Shown piece after piece: positions 15,421 through 24,548 of a stretch of 64,000 nt of DNA. The notes below the pieces were generated by a model. The model searched no databases and was not told where the DNA came from. It saw only the letters and a list, made by a program, of their open reading frames with translations. The stretch spans positions 434,001 to 498,000 of the forward strand of contig NZ_CP100404.1 of the NCBI RefSeq assembly GCF_024218775.1. Reading direction: 5' to 3'. The DNA is from Haloarcula marina (GTDB lineage Archaea; Halobacteriota; Halobacteria; Halobacteriales; Haloarculaceae). The translations under genes and the position numbers were made by a program. Position 1 is the stretch's first letter. Each line of letters starts with the position of its first letter.

Positions 15421-16101
15421 TCACGCGAGAGTCTCGCGGGCGGTGACGGTCCGCCCCCCGACCAGCGCCGTTTCGAGTGCGTCGACGACGGTTTCGGGGT
15501 CGGCGGGGCCGCCCGCACGCGCGACGCTCCCCACCGAGTTCGGGTCGAAGGGGACGCCCAGCGCGTCGTAGACGGGGGCCAACACCGCCGCGAGTGCGTC
15601 GTGGTCGCGGACGACGACGATACCGGCGGTGAGCGCGGCCGTCCGGTGGACTCGCTGGGCGAGTCCGACGACTTTGCCGTCGGCCTGCAACGAGTGCGTC
15701 CCGGGACAGAAGGCGTCGGGCGGTTCGCCCTCGCGGGCGTCGACGCCGAGGGCGGCCAGCGCATCCCGGACCATCCCGGTCACCCGGTCGTAGCGCTCGT
15801 CGATGCTCCCGCGGCCGTCGGAGACGGGTTCGGCGAGCGCGAACGCCACCGTCGACCCGGTGTAGGCCACCGCGCGGCCGCCGACGGCGCGTTCGAGGAC
15901 TGCGTACCCCTTCTCGGCGGCAATCTCGCGGGCGCGGTCGTACCGCTCGGCCCGCCGGTCGCGACGGCCGAACGCCACCTGTCTGTGTGGGGTCCAGACG
16001 CGCAGGGCTGGGACGCCACGCTCGCCGACGCGGGCGACCATCTCGCGGGTGCGCTCGTAGTCGCGTTCGTGGTCGCGCGCCCGGCCACAGAGGAGTCGCA
16101 T
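15421..16101 (-). CDS. Lipoate-protein ligase A/octanoyltransferase-family protein
   Basis: Protein of 226 residues of the biotin/lipoyl ligase fold. Recognisable parts are RVWTPHRQVAFGRRD, the conserved ERAVGGRAVAYTGSTVAFAL (the RRxxGGGxxxH/x region of LplA, here GGRAVA) and SLQADGKVVGLAQR, which carries the lysine seen in lipoyl transfer enzymes. Family members attach lipoate or octanoate to 2-oxoacid dehydrogenases or the glycine cleavage system. The long frame that runs further upstream is an artefact of high GC; the ATG at 16101 is the sensible start. Confidence 0.8.
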   Translation of the reverse strand: MRLLCGRARDHERDYERTREMVARVGERGVPALRVWTPHRQVAFGRRDRRAERYDRAREIAAEKGYAVLERAVGGRAVAYTGSTVAFALAEPVSDGRGSIDERYDRVTGMVRDALAALGVDAREGEPPDAFCPGTHSLQADGKVVGLAQRVHRTAALTAGIVVVRDHDALAAVLAPVYDALGVPFDPNSVGSVARAGGPADPETVVDALETALVGGRTVTARETLA

Positions 16102-16179
16102 GGACGGTGTAGGGGCCGCCGCGGCAAAGACGCACCGCCGACCCGACAGCGGTTTCCCGGTCCCGGGAGAGTCGCCGGT

Positions 16180-17367
16180 GTGACCGCCGCCCAATCCGCC
16201 CGGATTCCGTGGGACTCGCCGGTACTCCGCGTCGCGCTGGCGAGCACGCTCGTCGGTGTGCTCGGGGTGACCCTCGTCAGCCCACTGCTGCCCGCTATCG
16301 CCGAGCAGTTGCGGGTGAGTGACGGGCGGGCCAGTCTGGTCGTGACCGCCTACACGCTGCCGGGCATCGCTCTCGGTCCGGTGGCGGGCGCGCTCGCGGA
16401 CCGCTACGGCCGCCGCCGGGTCCTCGCCGGGAGCCTCGTCGCCTACGCGCTGTGTGGCGTCGCCGTCACCGCGATGGCGGCGTTCGCGCCGATTCTCCTC
16501 CTGCGCGCCGGGCAGGGCGTCGCCGCCAGCGCCATCTTCAGCCTCGGCGTCACCCTCCTCAGCGACGCGTTCGAGGGGCCAGAGCGCGCCGCCGCGCTGG
16601 GCGTCAACGCCGCCGCCATCTCCGTCGGCGCGGCCGTCTACCCCCTGCTCGGCGGTGCGCTCGGGGCCGCCGGGTGGCGACGCCCCTTCTACCTCTACGC
16701 CGTCGGCCTCCCCGTGGCGCTGTGGGCGACGGTTCGACTGGCCGACCCGCCGGCGGCGACCGACCGCGAGAGCGGTTTCTCGTACATCCGCAACAGCGTC
16801 CGGGCGCTCCCCCGACGGGCCACCGGCGCAGTGTTCGGGGCGGCCTTTGCGGCGTACGTCCTGCTGTTCGGGGCGCTCTTTACCGCCGTTCCCTTCTTGC
16901 TCGGCCGGTCGTTCGACCTCCCAGCGGTGACCATCGGCCTCGTGCTCTCCGTGTCGGCGTTGTCGACGGCCGCCGTCGCGCTCTCGAACGGTCGCCTCGC
17001 CGCCCGCTTCCCGCCGAGCCGACTGGTGGCGCTGGGCTTCTGTGCGTACGGCGTGGGCCTGCTGGCGGTGTGGGCCGCGCCCGGTCCCGCCGTCGTCGCC
17101 GTCGGCGCACTCGTCGTCGGCGCGGGACAGGGGACCGTCCTCCCCTCTATCGACGGCCTCCTCAGCACGCTGGCCCCGCCGCGCTATCGCGCGGGCGTGT
17201 TCGGCCTCCGGACGAGCGTCATCGCCTCCGGCGCGACGGTCGGTCCGGTCGTCTTCGCCGTCGCGGGCAGTCGCGTCGGCTACGGCCCGGCCCTCCTGAC
17301 TGCCGGAGTTACCGCACTCCTCGCGGGCGCCGTGGGCTTCGCGCTCGTCGACGGGGGCGACGCCTGA
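16180..17367 (+). CDS. Major facilitator superfamily transporter
   Basis: Protein of 395 residues with about twelve hydrophobic segments. The MFS signature loop between helices 2 and 3 is present (GALADRYGRRRVLAG, about residues 66-80). A central charged loop (PAATDRESGF) divides two six-helix halves. The substrate is not predictable; the pattern fits the drug:H+ antiporter-1-like group. I used the GTG at 16180, because no ATG lies near the N-terminus and the upstream frame is non-coding. It is divergent from the lipoate-ligase-like gene across 78 bp. Confidence 0.85.
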   Translation: MTAAQSARIPWDSPVLRVALASTLVGVLGVTLVSPLLPAIAEQLRVSDGRASLVVTAYTLPGIALGPVAGALADRYGRRRVLAGSLVAYALCGVAVTAMAAFAPILLLRAGQGVAASAIFSLGVTLLSDAFEGPERAAALGVNAAAISVGAAVYPLLGGALGAAGWRRPFYLYAVGLPVALWATVRLADPPAATDRESGFSYIRNSVRALPRRATGAVFGAAFAAYVLLFGALFTAVPFLLGRSFDLPAVTIGLVLSVSALSTAAVALSNGRLAARFPPSRLVALGFCAYGVGLLAVWAAPGPAVVAVGALVVGAGQGTVLPSIDGLLSTLAPPRYRAGVFGLRTSVIASGATVGPVVFAVAGSRVGYGPALLTAGVTALLAGAVGFALVDGGDA

Positions 17368-17412
17368 CCCGGCGACGACAGACACATACTCGACCGCTCC
17401 CAACAATCGCCG

Positions 17413-18231
17413 ATGTCCGTCACCGTCCCCGCGGACGTACTCGCTCGGTACTACCGGTTCTCGCTGTACAACTCGCCGTTCGACGCCCACGACGAGGGGT
17501 GTGCGATAGACCTCTACCCCGAGAGCGAGCGCGCCCCCTCGCCCGTCGCGGGCGAGGTGCTGGACACCCGGCGGGTCCGCGCCCCCTCCAAACCGTACGC
17601 CGCCGAGCACGACTACCTGATTCTCGTCGACACCGGCGAGCACGTCGCCCGGATGCTCCACGTGAACCCGAGCGTCGAGGCGGGCGAGACGGTGGCCGTC
17701 GGCGACGACATCGGCGAACTGGTGCGTGCGGGCTTCTTCGCCCCGTGGGTCCCGAACCACGTCCATCTGGGGTTTCGTGACCACGACGCGAACCCCTACC
17801 GGGCGGCGGGTTCGCTGCCGGTCGCGGTCGGGGTCGACGTGGAACCGCTTCCGTGGGACGGTACGGGCACCGTCGTCGAGACGGGCGAGACGTGGGCGCG
17901 CCTCGACAGTCCGACCCATCCCGCGCCGGGCGAGCGGTTCGTCGGCGTCGAGAGCGCGGGCGGCGTCTTGGACGGCGGGTTCCCCCACTACGAGTGGGGC
18001 GGTCTGTTGGGCGGCGCGGAGACGACGCGAGCGACCCTCGCCGGGGACCCGGTCGGCACCGTCGACGGCCGTACCGTCGCGTGGGACAGCGTGACGGTAC
18101 GGGCGAACGGCGACCCGGTGACGGGACTGGCGCTGTTCTGTTCGCGCGACGACGCGGGCGCGAAACTCGTCGGTGAGGGGGTCGATGTGGCGGTGGGCGA
18201 CGCCGTCGAGGTGACCGTCGACCGGGACTAG
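17413..18231 (+). CDS. M23-peptidase-fold protein, probably non-catalytic
   Basis: Protein of 272 residues without a signal peptide. The first 130 residues follow the lysostaphin/LytM layout: EGCAIDLYP, SPVAGEVLD, ARMLHVNPSVEAGETV, then NHVHLGFRDHD, where the HxH pair and the upstream Asp would bind zinc. The first zinc His of HxxxD is missing (GCAID), so activity is doubtful. The remaining 140 residues are beta-rich and unassigned. Haloarchaea lack murein, so a polysaccharide- or protein-binding role is more likely than cell-wall hydrolysis. The 3' end overlaps the convergent isochorismatase gene by 4 bp. Confidence 0.7.
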   Translation: MSVTVPADVLARYYRFSLYNSPFDAHDEGCAIDLYPESERAPSPVAGEVLDTRRVRAPSKPYAAEHDYLILVDTGEHVARMLHVNPSVEAGETVAVGDDIGELVRAGFFAPWVPNHVHLGFRDHDANPYRAAGSLPVAVGVDVEPLPWDGTGTVVETGETWARLDSPTHPAPGERFVGVESAGGVLDGGFPHYEWGGLLGGAETTRATLAGDPVGTVDGRTVAWDSVTVRANGDPVTGLALFCSRDDAGAKLVGEGVDVAVGDAVEVTVDRD

Positions 18232-18797
18232 AAGGAGATGGCCTCGCGCTCGGCGAGTTCGCCGAACAGCCACTCGGCGTGGTCGAGGGCGTACTCCCGG
18301 TGCTGTTCCTCGATGAAGCCGACGGCGTCCTCGGCGAGAATCGGGCGGTAGTCTCGCAGGCCCGCACTCGATGCGGTGTGCAGGACACAGACGTTCGCCA
18401 GCGTCCCGCAGACGACGAGGTCACGGATGCCGTGGGCGTCCAGCCACCCGCCCAGTTGCGTCTCGTAGAAGGCGTCGTAGGTGTGTTTTTCCACGACGAG
18501 GTCGGCGTCGTCGGCGTCGAGTTCGTCGACGAGTTCGGCCTCCCACGACCCTTCGAGGACGTGTTCGCCCCAGCGGTCGAACTCGTCGTAGTAGTACGTG
18601 TCCTCGAACTGGTCGGGCGGGTGAACGTCCCGGGTGAACACGACGCTCGCGCCCGCCGCGTTCGCTCGCTCCACGAGTTCGGTGACCGGGTCGATGGCCG
18701 CCGCGCTGTCCGGCGCGTAGAGGCTCCCGTCGGGGTGACAGAAGCCGTTCTGCATGTCCACGACGACGAGCGCCGTCTGCGATGGGTCCAGTTGCAT
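18228..18797 (-). CDS. Isochorismatase-family hydrolase (nicotinamidase-like)
   Basis: Protein of 189 residues. The catalytic triad of cysteine hydrolases is complete: D14 in VVVDMQNGFC, K104 in VEKHTYDAF and C137 in ANVCVLHTA. The motif HPDG and the metal-site HPPDQF fit the nicotinamidase branch, which converts nicotinamide to nicotinate. About 3.3 kb away is nicotinate phosphoribosyltransferase, the next step in NAD salvage, which supports that reading. Alternative substrates in this family cannot be excluded. The ATG at 18797 is preferred; an in-frame ATG at 18818 is possible. Confidence 0.85.
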   Translation of the reverse strand: MQLDPSQTALVVVDMQNGFCHPDGSLYAPDSAAAIDPVTELVERANAAGASVVFTRDVHPPDQFEDTYYYDEFDRWGEHVLEGSWEAELVDELDADDADLVVEKHTYDAFYETQLGGWLDAHGIRDLVVCGTLANVCVLHTASSAGLRDYRPILAEDAVGFIEEQHREYALDHAEWLFGELAEREAISF

Positions 18798-18873
18798 AGT
18801 CGGCGTTTCGACCGCCAACCCTACGAACGTTCGGGCGTGCCACTTTTCACCGCGCTCCCCCTCCAGACGGTAG

Positions 18874-20397
18874 ATGCGACGCCAGTTCGCCGCCCTGTGC
18901 TGTGCCGTGGTCCTCCTCGTCCTCCTCGCCGGGTGTCAGGGGTTCGGTGTCGGGAGCGACGGCGACGGGACGGCGACGGCGTCGCCGACGCCCGAAGCGG
19001 ACTACGTCTTCACGCTCGACGGCGAAGGAAGCGACGACACGGCCGCCCCGACGGCGACGCCGCCCGCGGACGGCGCGCGGCCGGACCCCGAGAACGACAC
19101 CATCGGCTGGGAGAACGGGTACTGGCACGACGAGACGCTGTCGGTGACCACCGACGACGGCCTCAACGAGAGCGAACGGGCCGCCGTCGTCGCTCGGTCG
19201 ATGGCCCGCGTCGAGTTCGTCCGGCAACTGGAGTTCGAGCGGTCCGTGCCCGTCGACACCGTCTCGCGGGCGGCATACCGCGCGAACAACACGTACGAGA
19301 CGGGCGAGACGCTCCGGCGGTTCGACAACGCGAAGTTCGAGGCGCTGTTCCTCGTCGGCGAAGACCGGGACTCAGTGGCCACCCAGCAGGGGACCCTCGG
19401 GTCCAGCGTGCTGGGGTACTACAGTTCCCGGCGGGACGCCATCGTCCTCGTCACCGACTCGGAGACGCCGACCATCGACGAGGCGACCCTGGGACACGAA
19501 CTCGTCCACGCCTTACAGGACCAGCACTTCGGCTTCGACGGGAGCGCCCGGACCCGCGACGCCGTCCAAGGCCGCAACGGTCTCGTCGAGGGCGACGCCG
19601 CCGCGACGGAGGACCGCTACGTGGCCCGCTGTGGCGAGCAGTGGGACTGCCTCTCTGGCGGGGCCGGGGGCGGCGGTGGCGGCGGTGACCGGCACTTCGG
19701 CATCTCCTTTCTGGTGTACTTCCCGTACAGCGACGGTCCCGGACTGGTCGAGAACTTACACGACCGCGGCGGGTGGGCGAGAGTGAACGAGGCCTACGAC
19801 GAGACGCCGGAGGGCGCGCGCGAGGTGATGCGGCCCGAAGACTACCCCGCGTGGGAACCGCGGAACGTGACGCTCTCGGACCGCTCGACGGACGAGTGGG
19901 AGCGCGTGCGGCCCTCCACCGACCGCGACCGGCCGGACTACGCGGTGGTCGGCCCGTCGGCCATCGCGGCGTCGATGGCGTACACGCTGGCCGACGGCTA
20001 CAACGAGTCGGCTGTCGTCAGTCGGCGGGCGGTGTTCAACTACGCCGCTTCGGGCGGCCTCGACAGCACCGACCCGTACAACTACGCGCTCCCGGCGACG
20101 ACGGAGTGGGAGGGCGGGCGGATGTACGCCTACACGCGGGCGAACGCGACGAACACGACCGAGACGGCCTACGTCTGGAGGACCGTCTGGAGCGACGAGG
20201 CCGCCGCGGCGACGTTCGCGACGACGTGGGAGGCCGTCATCGCCCACTGGGGCGGGACCGAGACGGCCGACGGCAACTGGGTCATCGAGTCGGCGAGCCC
20301 CTTCGCCGACGCCGTCTCGGTCCGTGTCGACGGCGACACGGTCACCGTGGTGAACGCGCCGACGGAAGCCGACCTGCACGAGGTACACGATGCGTAA
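18874..20397 (+). CDS. Secreted HExxH lipoprotein (Hvo_1808-type surface protein), copy 1
   Basis: Protein of 507 residues. A Sec-type lipoprotein signal ends in LLAGC, so it is probably lipid-anchored outside the cell. A Thr/Asp-rich linker follows. The core has GHELVHALQDQHFG with H208, E209 and H212, a zincin HExxH motif, and E239 in GLVEGDAAATE as probable third zinc ligand. A Gly-rich run (about residues 265-275) follows CGEQWDCLSG. It is the first of two tandem paralogues that overlap by 8 bp, and the C-terminal module of the 29099-32704 protein is a third copy. I infer a zinc-dependent surface protease; activity is untested. Confidence 0.82.
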   Translation: MRRQFAALCCAVVLLVLLAGCQGFGVGSDGDGTATASPTPEADYVFTLDGEGSDDTAAPTATPPADGARPDPENDTIGWENGYWHDETLSVTTDDGLNESERAAVVARSMARVEFVRQLEFERSVPVDTVSRAAYRANNTYETGETLRRFDNAKFEALFLVGEDRDSVATQQGTLGSSVLGYYSSRRDAIVLVTDSETPTIDEATLGHELVHALQDQHFGFDGSARTRDAVQGRNGLVEGDAAATEDRYVARCGEQWDCLSGGAGGGGGGGDRHFGISFLVYFPYSDGPGLVENLHDRGGWARVNEAYDETPEGAREVMRPEDYPAWEPRNVTLSDRSTDEWERVRPSTDRDRPDYAVVGPSAIAASMAYTLADGYNESAVVSRRAVFNYAASGGLDSTDPYNYALPATTEWEGGRMYAYTRANATNTTETAYVWRTVWSDEAAAATFATTWEAVIAHWGGTETADGNWVIESASPFADAVSVRVDGDTVTVVNAPTEADLHEVHDA

Positions 20398-21718
20398 GGA
20401 ACTACTACTCGCACTGACTGTCCTGCTGGCCGGGTGTTCCGTCCCCGTCTTCGGCGGCCCGGACCATCCGGCGGAACCGAGCGGCGAAGACACCATCGGC
20501 TGGGAGAACGGCTACTGGTACGACGACCCCGTCTCCGTGACCACCGACGACGGCCTCAACGAGAGCGAGCGCGAGGCCGTCACCGCTCGGACGATGGCCC
20601 GCGTCGAGCAGATACGCGACCGGGAGTTCACCGAGACGGTTCCCGTCGAAGTCATCTCCCGGGCGGAGTACCGGAACCGCTCGCGGGGCAACGGCGGTTC
20701 CGGCGGGCCGCCCGCTGACCCGTGGAACGACCAGGTGTGGGAGTCGCTGCTGCTCATCGGCGAGGACGAGGGCAGTAGCGAGGCCATTCAGGGCACGCTC
20801 TCGACCTCCGTACAAGGCTTCTACTCGCCGAGTCGGGACCGCATCGTCGTCGTCAGCCCCACCGAGACGCCGCAGGTCGACCGGACGACGCTGGCCCACG
20901 AACTCGTCCACGCCCTGCAGGACCAGCAGTTCGGGCTGACCGGGTCCCCGGAGACCCAGGACCGGCAACTCAGCCGTGACGGTGTCGTCGAGGGCGAGGC
21001 CAACTACGTCCAGGCGCTGTATCAGCGCCGCTGTGACGGCCAGTGGGACTGCATCGAGCGCCCCGACCGGAGCGGTGGCGGCGGTGGCGGCGGCAGCAGC
21101 CTCAACCCCGGTCTGTTCACCGTCATCATCCAGCCCTACGCCACCGGCCCCGCGTTCGTCGACAGCGTCTACGGCGAGGGCGGGTGGGACGCCGTCGACG
21201 CCCTCCACGAGAACGTGCCCGACAGCACCGAACAGGTCATCCACCCCGACCGGTACCCCGACGAGAAGCCCGAAAACGTCAGCGTACCCGACCGGTCGAA
21301 CGAGGAGTGGAACCGCTTCGACCACGACCCGGTGGCGGACACCGTCGGCGAAGCGTCCATCTTCGCCACGATGTACCACAACAACCAGACCGACGCCGGG
21401 CGGTACTCCTACCAGAGCGAACCCTCGGAAGGGTGGGCCGGTGACAGCGTCGTCCCCTACCAGAACGAGTCCGGTGGCGGCGGCTACGTCTGGGTGAGCA
21501 CGTGGGACAGCGAGGAAGACGCTCGGGAGTTCGCCCGCGCGTATCGCGCGGCACTCGTCGAGGAACACGGCGCGACCCAACCGCGGGCGAACGTCTACGT
21601 GGTCCCCGAGGAGAGTCCGTTCGCCGACGCCTTCCGAATCACGCGGTCCGGTGACACCGTCCGCATCGTCAACGGGCCGACCGTCGACGACCTCTCGGCC
21701 ATCCACCGGCCCCGCTGA
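20390..21718 (+). CDS. Secreted HExxH lipoprotein (Hvo_1808-type surface protein), copy 2
   Basis: Protein of 442 residues with a short lipoprotein signal ending LLAGCSVPVFGG. It lacks the long Thr-rich linker of copy 1. The shared features follow: DTIGWENGYWYDD, DGLNESEREAV, AHELVHALQDQQFGL (zinc HExxH), GVVEGEANYVQAL (third ligand Glu), a CDGQWDC pair of cysteines, then a Gly-rich run. The conserved ENGYW and WGHxGG-type segments recur in all three copies. Its start lies inside the last codons of copy 1 (8-bp overlap), so they form one transcript from a tandem duplication. Confidence 0.82.
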   Translation: MRKELLLALTVLLAGCSVPVFGGPDHPAEPSGEDTIGWENGYWYDDPVSVTTDDGLNESEREAVTARTMARVEQIRDREFTETVPVEVISRAEYRNRSRGNGGSGGPPADPWNDQVWESLLLIGEDEGSSEAIQGTLSTSVQGFYSPSRDRIVVVSPTETPQVDRTTLAHELVHALQDQQFGLTGSPETQDRQLSRDGVVEGEANYVQALYQRRCDGQWDCIERPDRSGGGGGGGSSLNPGLFTVIIQPYATGPAFVDSVYGEGGWDAVDALHENVPDSTEQVIHPDRYPDEKPENVSVPDRSNEEWNRFDHDPVADTVGEASIFATMYHNNQTDAGRYSYQSEPSEGWAGDSVVPYQNESGGGGYVWVSTWDSEEDAREFARAYRAALVEEHGATQPRANVYVVPEESPFADAFRITRSGDTVRIVNGPTVDDLSAIHRPR

Positions 21719-21851
21719 GGGCGACGGCGGACGGGCCGGACCGGCACACCCGGACCAATCATGTGGCGTACATAGTGTTATTCGTAGGAAAAGTACACCT
21801 CATAGACAGATTCATGTAGGTAGGGAAACACTCCTCTCGTAGATGCCCGCA

Positions 21852-22007
21852 ATGTCTAACCAACTGTCTGTCAAGTCTGCGGAGGGACACCACACCTGCC
21901 CGCTCTGTGGGGAAACGGGCGAGAGCGCGAACGACGTGTACGTTCACCTCCAACTCAATCACCGCAAGAGCGAACTGAGCGAAGCGCTCGTCGACGCCGC
22001 CGAGTGA
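21852..22007 (+). CDS. 51-residue C2H2-type zinc-finger microprotein
   Basis: A short gene of 51 codons. One zinc finger is formed by C16-x2-C19 (TCPLCGE) and H32-x4-H37 (VHLQLNH). The tail is helical and charged. An in-frame ATG at 21843 would add three residues. Small single-finger proteins are a recognised group in haloarchaea. It lies in a gap before nicotinate phosphoribosyltransferase, in the same direction and 78 bp upstream, but no functional link is evident. Confidence 0.75.
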   Translation: MSNQLSVKSAEGHHTCPLCGETGESANDVYVHLQLNHRKSELSEALVDAAE

Positions 22008-22085
22008 CCGACCCGGCCACCGGGACTGACACAGTGCGGCGCACGTGACCGGGTGCCTTTTTGAACCGCCGACCGAAGGCCGTCT

Positions 22086-23237
22086 ATGACCGACGAGTTC
22101 GACGTTGTACCGCCCGAAGCCATTCGTTCGGGGCGGGCGACCGACGCCTACTTCGACCGGACGGTGGAGGCACTGGACCACGCCGGGAAGAACCCCGACG
22201 TGGTCGCCGAGGTGACGGCCGACCAGTTCCCGACGGGCGAGTGGCACCTGCTGGCCGGACTGAAAGACGCCGCGACGCTGTTGGACGGCCGCGACATCGC
22301 TGTCGACGCCCTGCCGGAGGGACAACTGTTCGACGGCGGTCCAGTGATGCGTATCGAGGGACCGTACCGGGAGTTCTGCCGCCTCGAAACCGCGCTGCTG
22401 GGCTTTCTCTCACATCCCACCGGCGTCGCCACCCGAGCGCTCGAAGTCCGCACCGCCGCGCCCGAGTCGACGGTGCTCTCCTTTGGCTCGCGGCACGTCC
22501 ACCCGTCGCTGGGCGCGATGATAGAGCGCTCGGCCCTGCTGGGCGGCCTCGACGGCTTCTCGAACGTCGCCGCCGGTGACGTTCTCGGGCGGGAGGCGGG
22601 GGGAACGATGCCCCACGCGCTGGTCATCTGTTTCGGTCGCGGCGAACAGGAGGCCGCGTGGCGGGCCTTCGACGAGGCGGTCCCCGATTCGACGCCGCGC
22701 ATCGCGCTGACCGACACCTACTCCGACGAGGTAGACGAGGCGCTCCGGGCCGTCGACGCTATCGAGGACTTGGACGGCGTTCGCCTCGACACCACTGGCT
22801 CTCGTCGCGGGGACTTCCGGTATATCGCCCGCGAGGTGCGCTGGACGCTGGACGCCCACGGCCACGAGGACGTGGACATCTTCCTCTCGGGGGGCCTCGG
22901 CCCCGACCAACTGCGGGAACTCCGTGACGTGGCCGAGGGCTTCGGCGTCGGCAGTTACGTCTCGAACGCCGACCCGCTGGACTTCTCGCTGGACCTCGTC
23001 GAAGTCGACGGCGAACCCGCCGCCAAGCGCGGGAAACTCACCGGGAAGAAGTCCGTCTATCGGACCGCCGACGGCGGCCATCACGTCGGACTGGCGAGCC
23101 ACGACGGCCCCGCCGACGCCGACTCGCTGATGGAACCGCTGGTGCGCGACGGCGAGGTGGTCCGGGAGTTCGACCTCGATGCGGCCATCGAGCGCGCGGC
23201 CGACGACGCCGAGTTGGTCGGGTTCGACGGGGACTAG
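22086..23237 (+). CDS. pncB: Nicotinate phosphoribosyltransferase
   Basis: Protein of 383 residues. The order of motifs is that of archaeal type II PRTases: an N-terminal MRIEGPYREFCRLETALLGF, the barrel residues ESTVLSFGSRHVHPSLGAMI, RIALTDTYSDEVDEAL, and VDIFLSGGLGPDQL with phosphate-binding glycines, followed by GVGSYVSNADPLDFSLDLVE. It forms nicotinate mononucleotide in NAD salvage. The nicotinamidase-like gene at 18228 may supply its substrate. No operon partner; the zinc-finger gene precedes it. Confidence 0.92.
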   Translation: MTDEFDVVPPEAIRSGRATDAYFDRTVEALDHAGKNPDVVAEVTADQFPTGEWHLLAGLKDAATLLDGRDIAVDALPEGQLFDGGPVMRIEGPYREFCRLETALLGFLSHPTGVATRALEVRTAAPESTVLSFGSRHVHPSLGAMIERSALLGGLDGFSNVAAGDVLGREAGGTMPHALVICFGRGEQEAAWRAFDEAVPDSTPRIALTDTYSDEVDEALRAVDAIEDLDGVRLDTTGSRRGDFRYIAREVRWTLDAHGHEDVDIFLSGGLGPDQLRELRDVAEGFGVGSYVSNADPLDFSLDLVEVDGEPAAKRGKLTGKKSVYRTADGGHHVGLASHDGPADADSLMEPLVRDGEVVREFDLDAAIERAADDAELVGFDGD

Positions 23238-23280
23238 CGGCGGCCGTCGCCCGGCGACAGCGGACGAGGCGCTCCGACCG

Positions 23281-24387
23281 TCACGCCGTCGGGACCGTCG
23301 TGTCGTCGACGAACATCACGTTGCCACCGTTGCCGCCGATAAACACCGTCGCGCGGTCGATACCGTCGGCCTCGTCGAAGAACGGAACGTTCTCGGCCCG
23401 TACCGCCCCGTTGACTCGGACACTCCCGACGACGGACTCGGCCCAGTCGATGTCGTCGAGGACCACGTGGAAGAACCGGTCGCTGGCGGGCCACGGCAGG
23501 TCCGCGACGACGGCGCCCTCCTCGATGTCGTTCGGTCTCGCGCCCCGGCCGTTGACCGCACAGAAGTTGTTCGACCAGTTGTAGTTGACCCGGAGGACGG
23601 TCGTCTCGCCGAGTCGCCACTCGGTAAACGAGTCCGCGTATATCTCGCCGTTCGCCAGCGCGTGGGCCGTCTGGACTGTCGTCGGCCTGCGCTCCTCGCC
23701 GACGCGTTCCCAGACGGGGTTGTCCGACGCGCTTCCTTGGCTCAGTTTCGCCGACCACGACCCGGCGAACGCGCGTTCCCGCGACGCCTCGAAAGTCGAG
23801 GTGTGTTCGGCCGCGGGCGTCCATCCGGCGGTCGTCCCGTCTTCGAAGCCGTCGTAGGCTCCGTCCACCGAGGGCACGGTTCGATCGGTCTCCGCGGGAG
23901 AATCCGTCGGTTCGGCGGTCCGCGTATCCGTCTCCGCAGCCGCCGGAGAGAACCGCGCGAGGGTAGTCGGCGACCCGTCGTCGTAGACGACGCGAATCGT
24001 CTCGGTGGCCTCGACGGCGCTGTCCCAGTTCAGGACGGTCGGCCCGACCGTCGCCTCGCTCCCCGGGGTGAGAACCTCGTCGTCGTTCGCCGTTGTCGTC
24101 CCCAGTTGCGGCCACAGCACGGACTCGCCCGCAGTGCTCTGAATATGAACGTTCCCGGCGGGAATCCGGCCCCCGCCTGTGTACCGAACCGTCGCGCGTT
24201 GTCGCCCGGCGTCGTACTCGAACTCGAACGCCGCGTCCGTCGTCGACCCGCTGTTGCTCCCCGTCGCAGTGGCGTTCGACCCCGACCCACCGGTCCCGAA
24301 CCGGAGGCACCCGGTCAGTCCGGCCACGGACGAACCGAGGCCCGCTTTGAGCAAGCGGCGGCGTTTGATTCGCTGCTCGTCTGCCAT
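23281..24387 (-). CDS. Tat-exported lipoprotein of unknown function
   Basis: Protein of 368 residues. The N-terminus KRRRLLKAGLGSSVAGLTGC has a twin-arginine motif and a lipobox Cys, so it is a Tat lipoprotein, the common export route in haloarchaea. A Ser/Gly/Thr-rich linker follows, then a beta-rich domain (FEFEYDAGRQRATVRYTGGG), a second Thr/Pro linker at about 150-175, and a C-terminal beta-sandwich-like part (GFEDGTTAGWTPAAEHTSTF) resembling carbohydrate-binding jelly-roll modules. No catalytic motif is recognisable. Neighbours give no functional hint. Confidence 0.75.
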   Translation of the reverse strand: MADEQRIKRRRLLKAGLGSSVAGLTGCLRFGTGGSGSNATATGSNSGSTTDAAFEFEYDAGRQRATVRYTGGGRIPAGNVHIQSTAGESVLWPQLGTTTANDDEVLTPGSEATVGPTVLNWDSAVEATETIRVVYDDGSPTTLARFSPAAAETDTRTAEPTDSPAETDRTVPSVDGAYDGFEDGTTAGWTPAAEHTSTFEASRERAFAGSWSAKLSQGSASDNPVWERVGEERRPTTVQTAHALANGEIYADSFTEWRLGETTVLRVNYNWSNNFCAVNGRGARPNDIEEGAVVADLPWPASDRFFHVVLDDIDWAESVVGSVRVNGAVRAENVPFFDEADGIDRATVFIGGNGGNVMFVDDTTVPTA

Positions 24388-24548
24388 ACGCCATTATCTG
24401 ACGGTCAAGAAATAAATTATTATACTTCGACGTCCTGTCGGTTCGGTGGGTCGGGAGGCGTTGCGGGGACGGCCAGTACCCCGACAGGGCCGTCCGACGC
24501 CGTCGCGTTAGCGCAGGCGTTTAGACGCCGACACGCGAAGGGTCGCGT

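Noticed and set aside
15421-18273. A 950-codon open frame on the minus strand across the MFS and M23-like genes
   Set aside because: Its composition is shadow-like (Arg/Gly/Asp-rich without folds) except at the end, which is the lipoate-ligase-like protein; the two plus-strand genes have clear family motifs.
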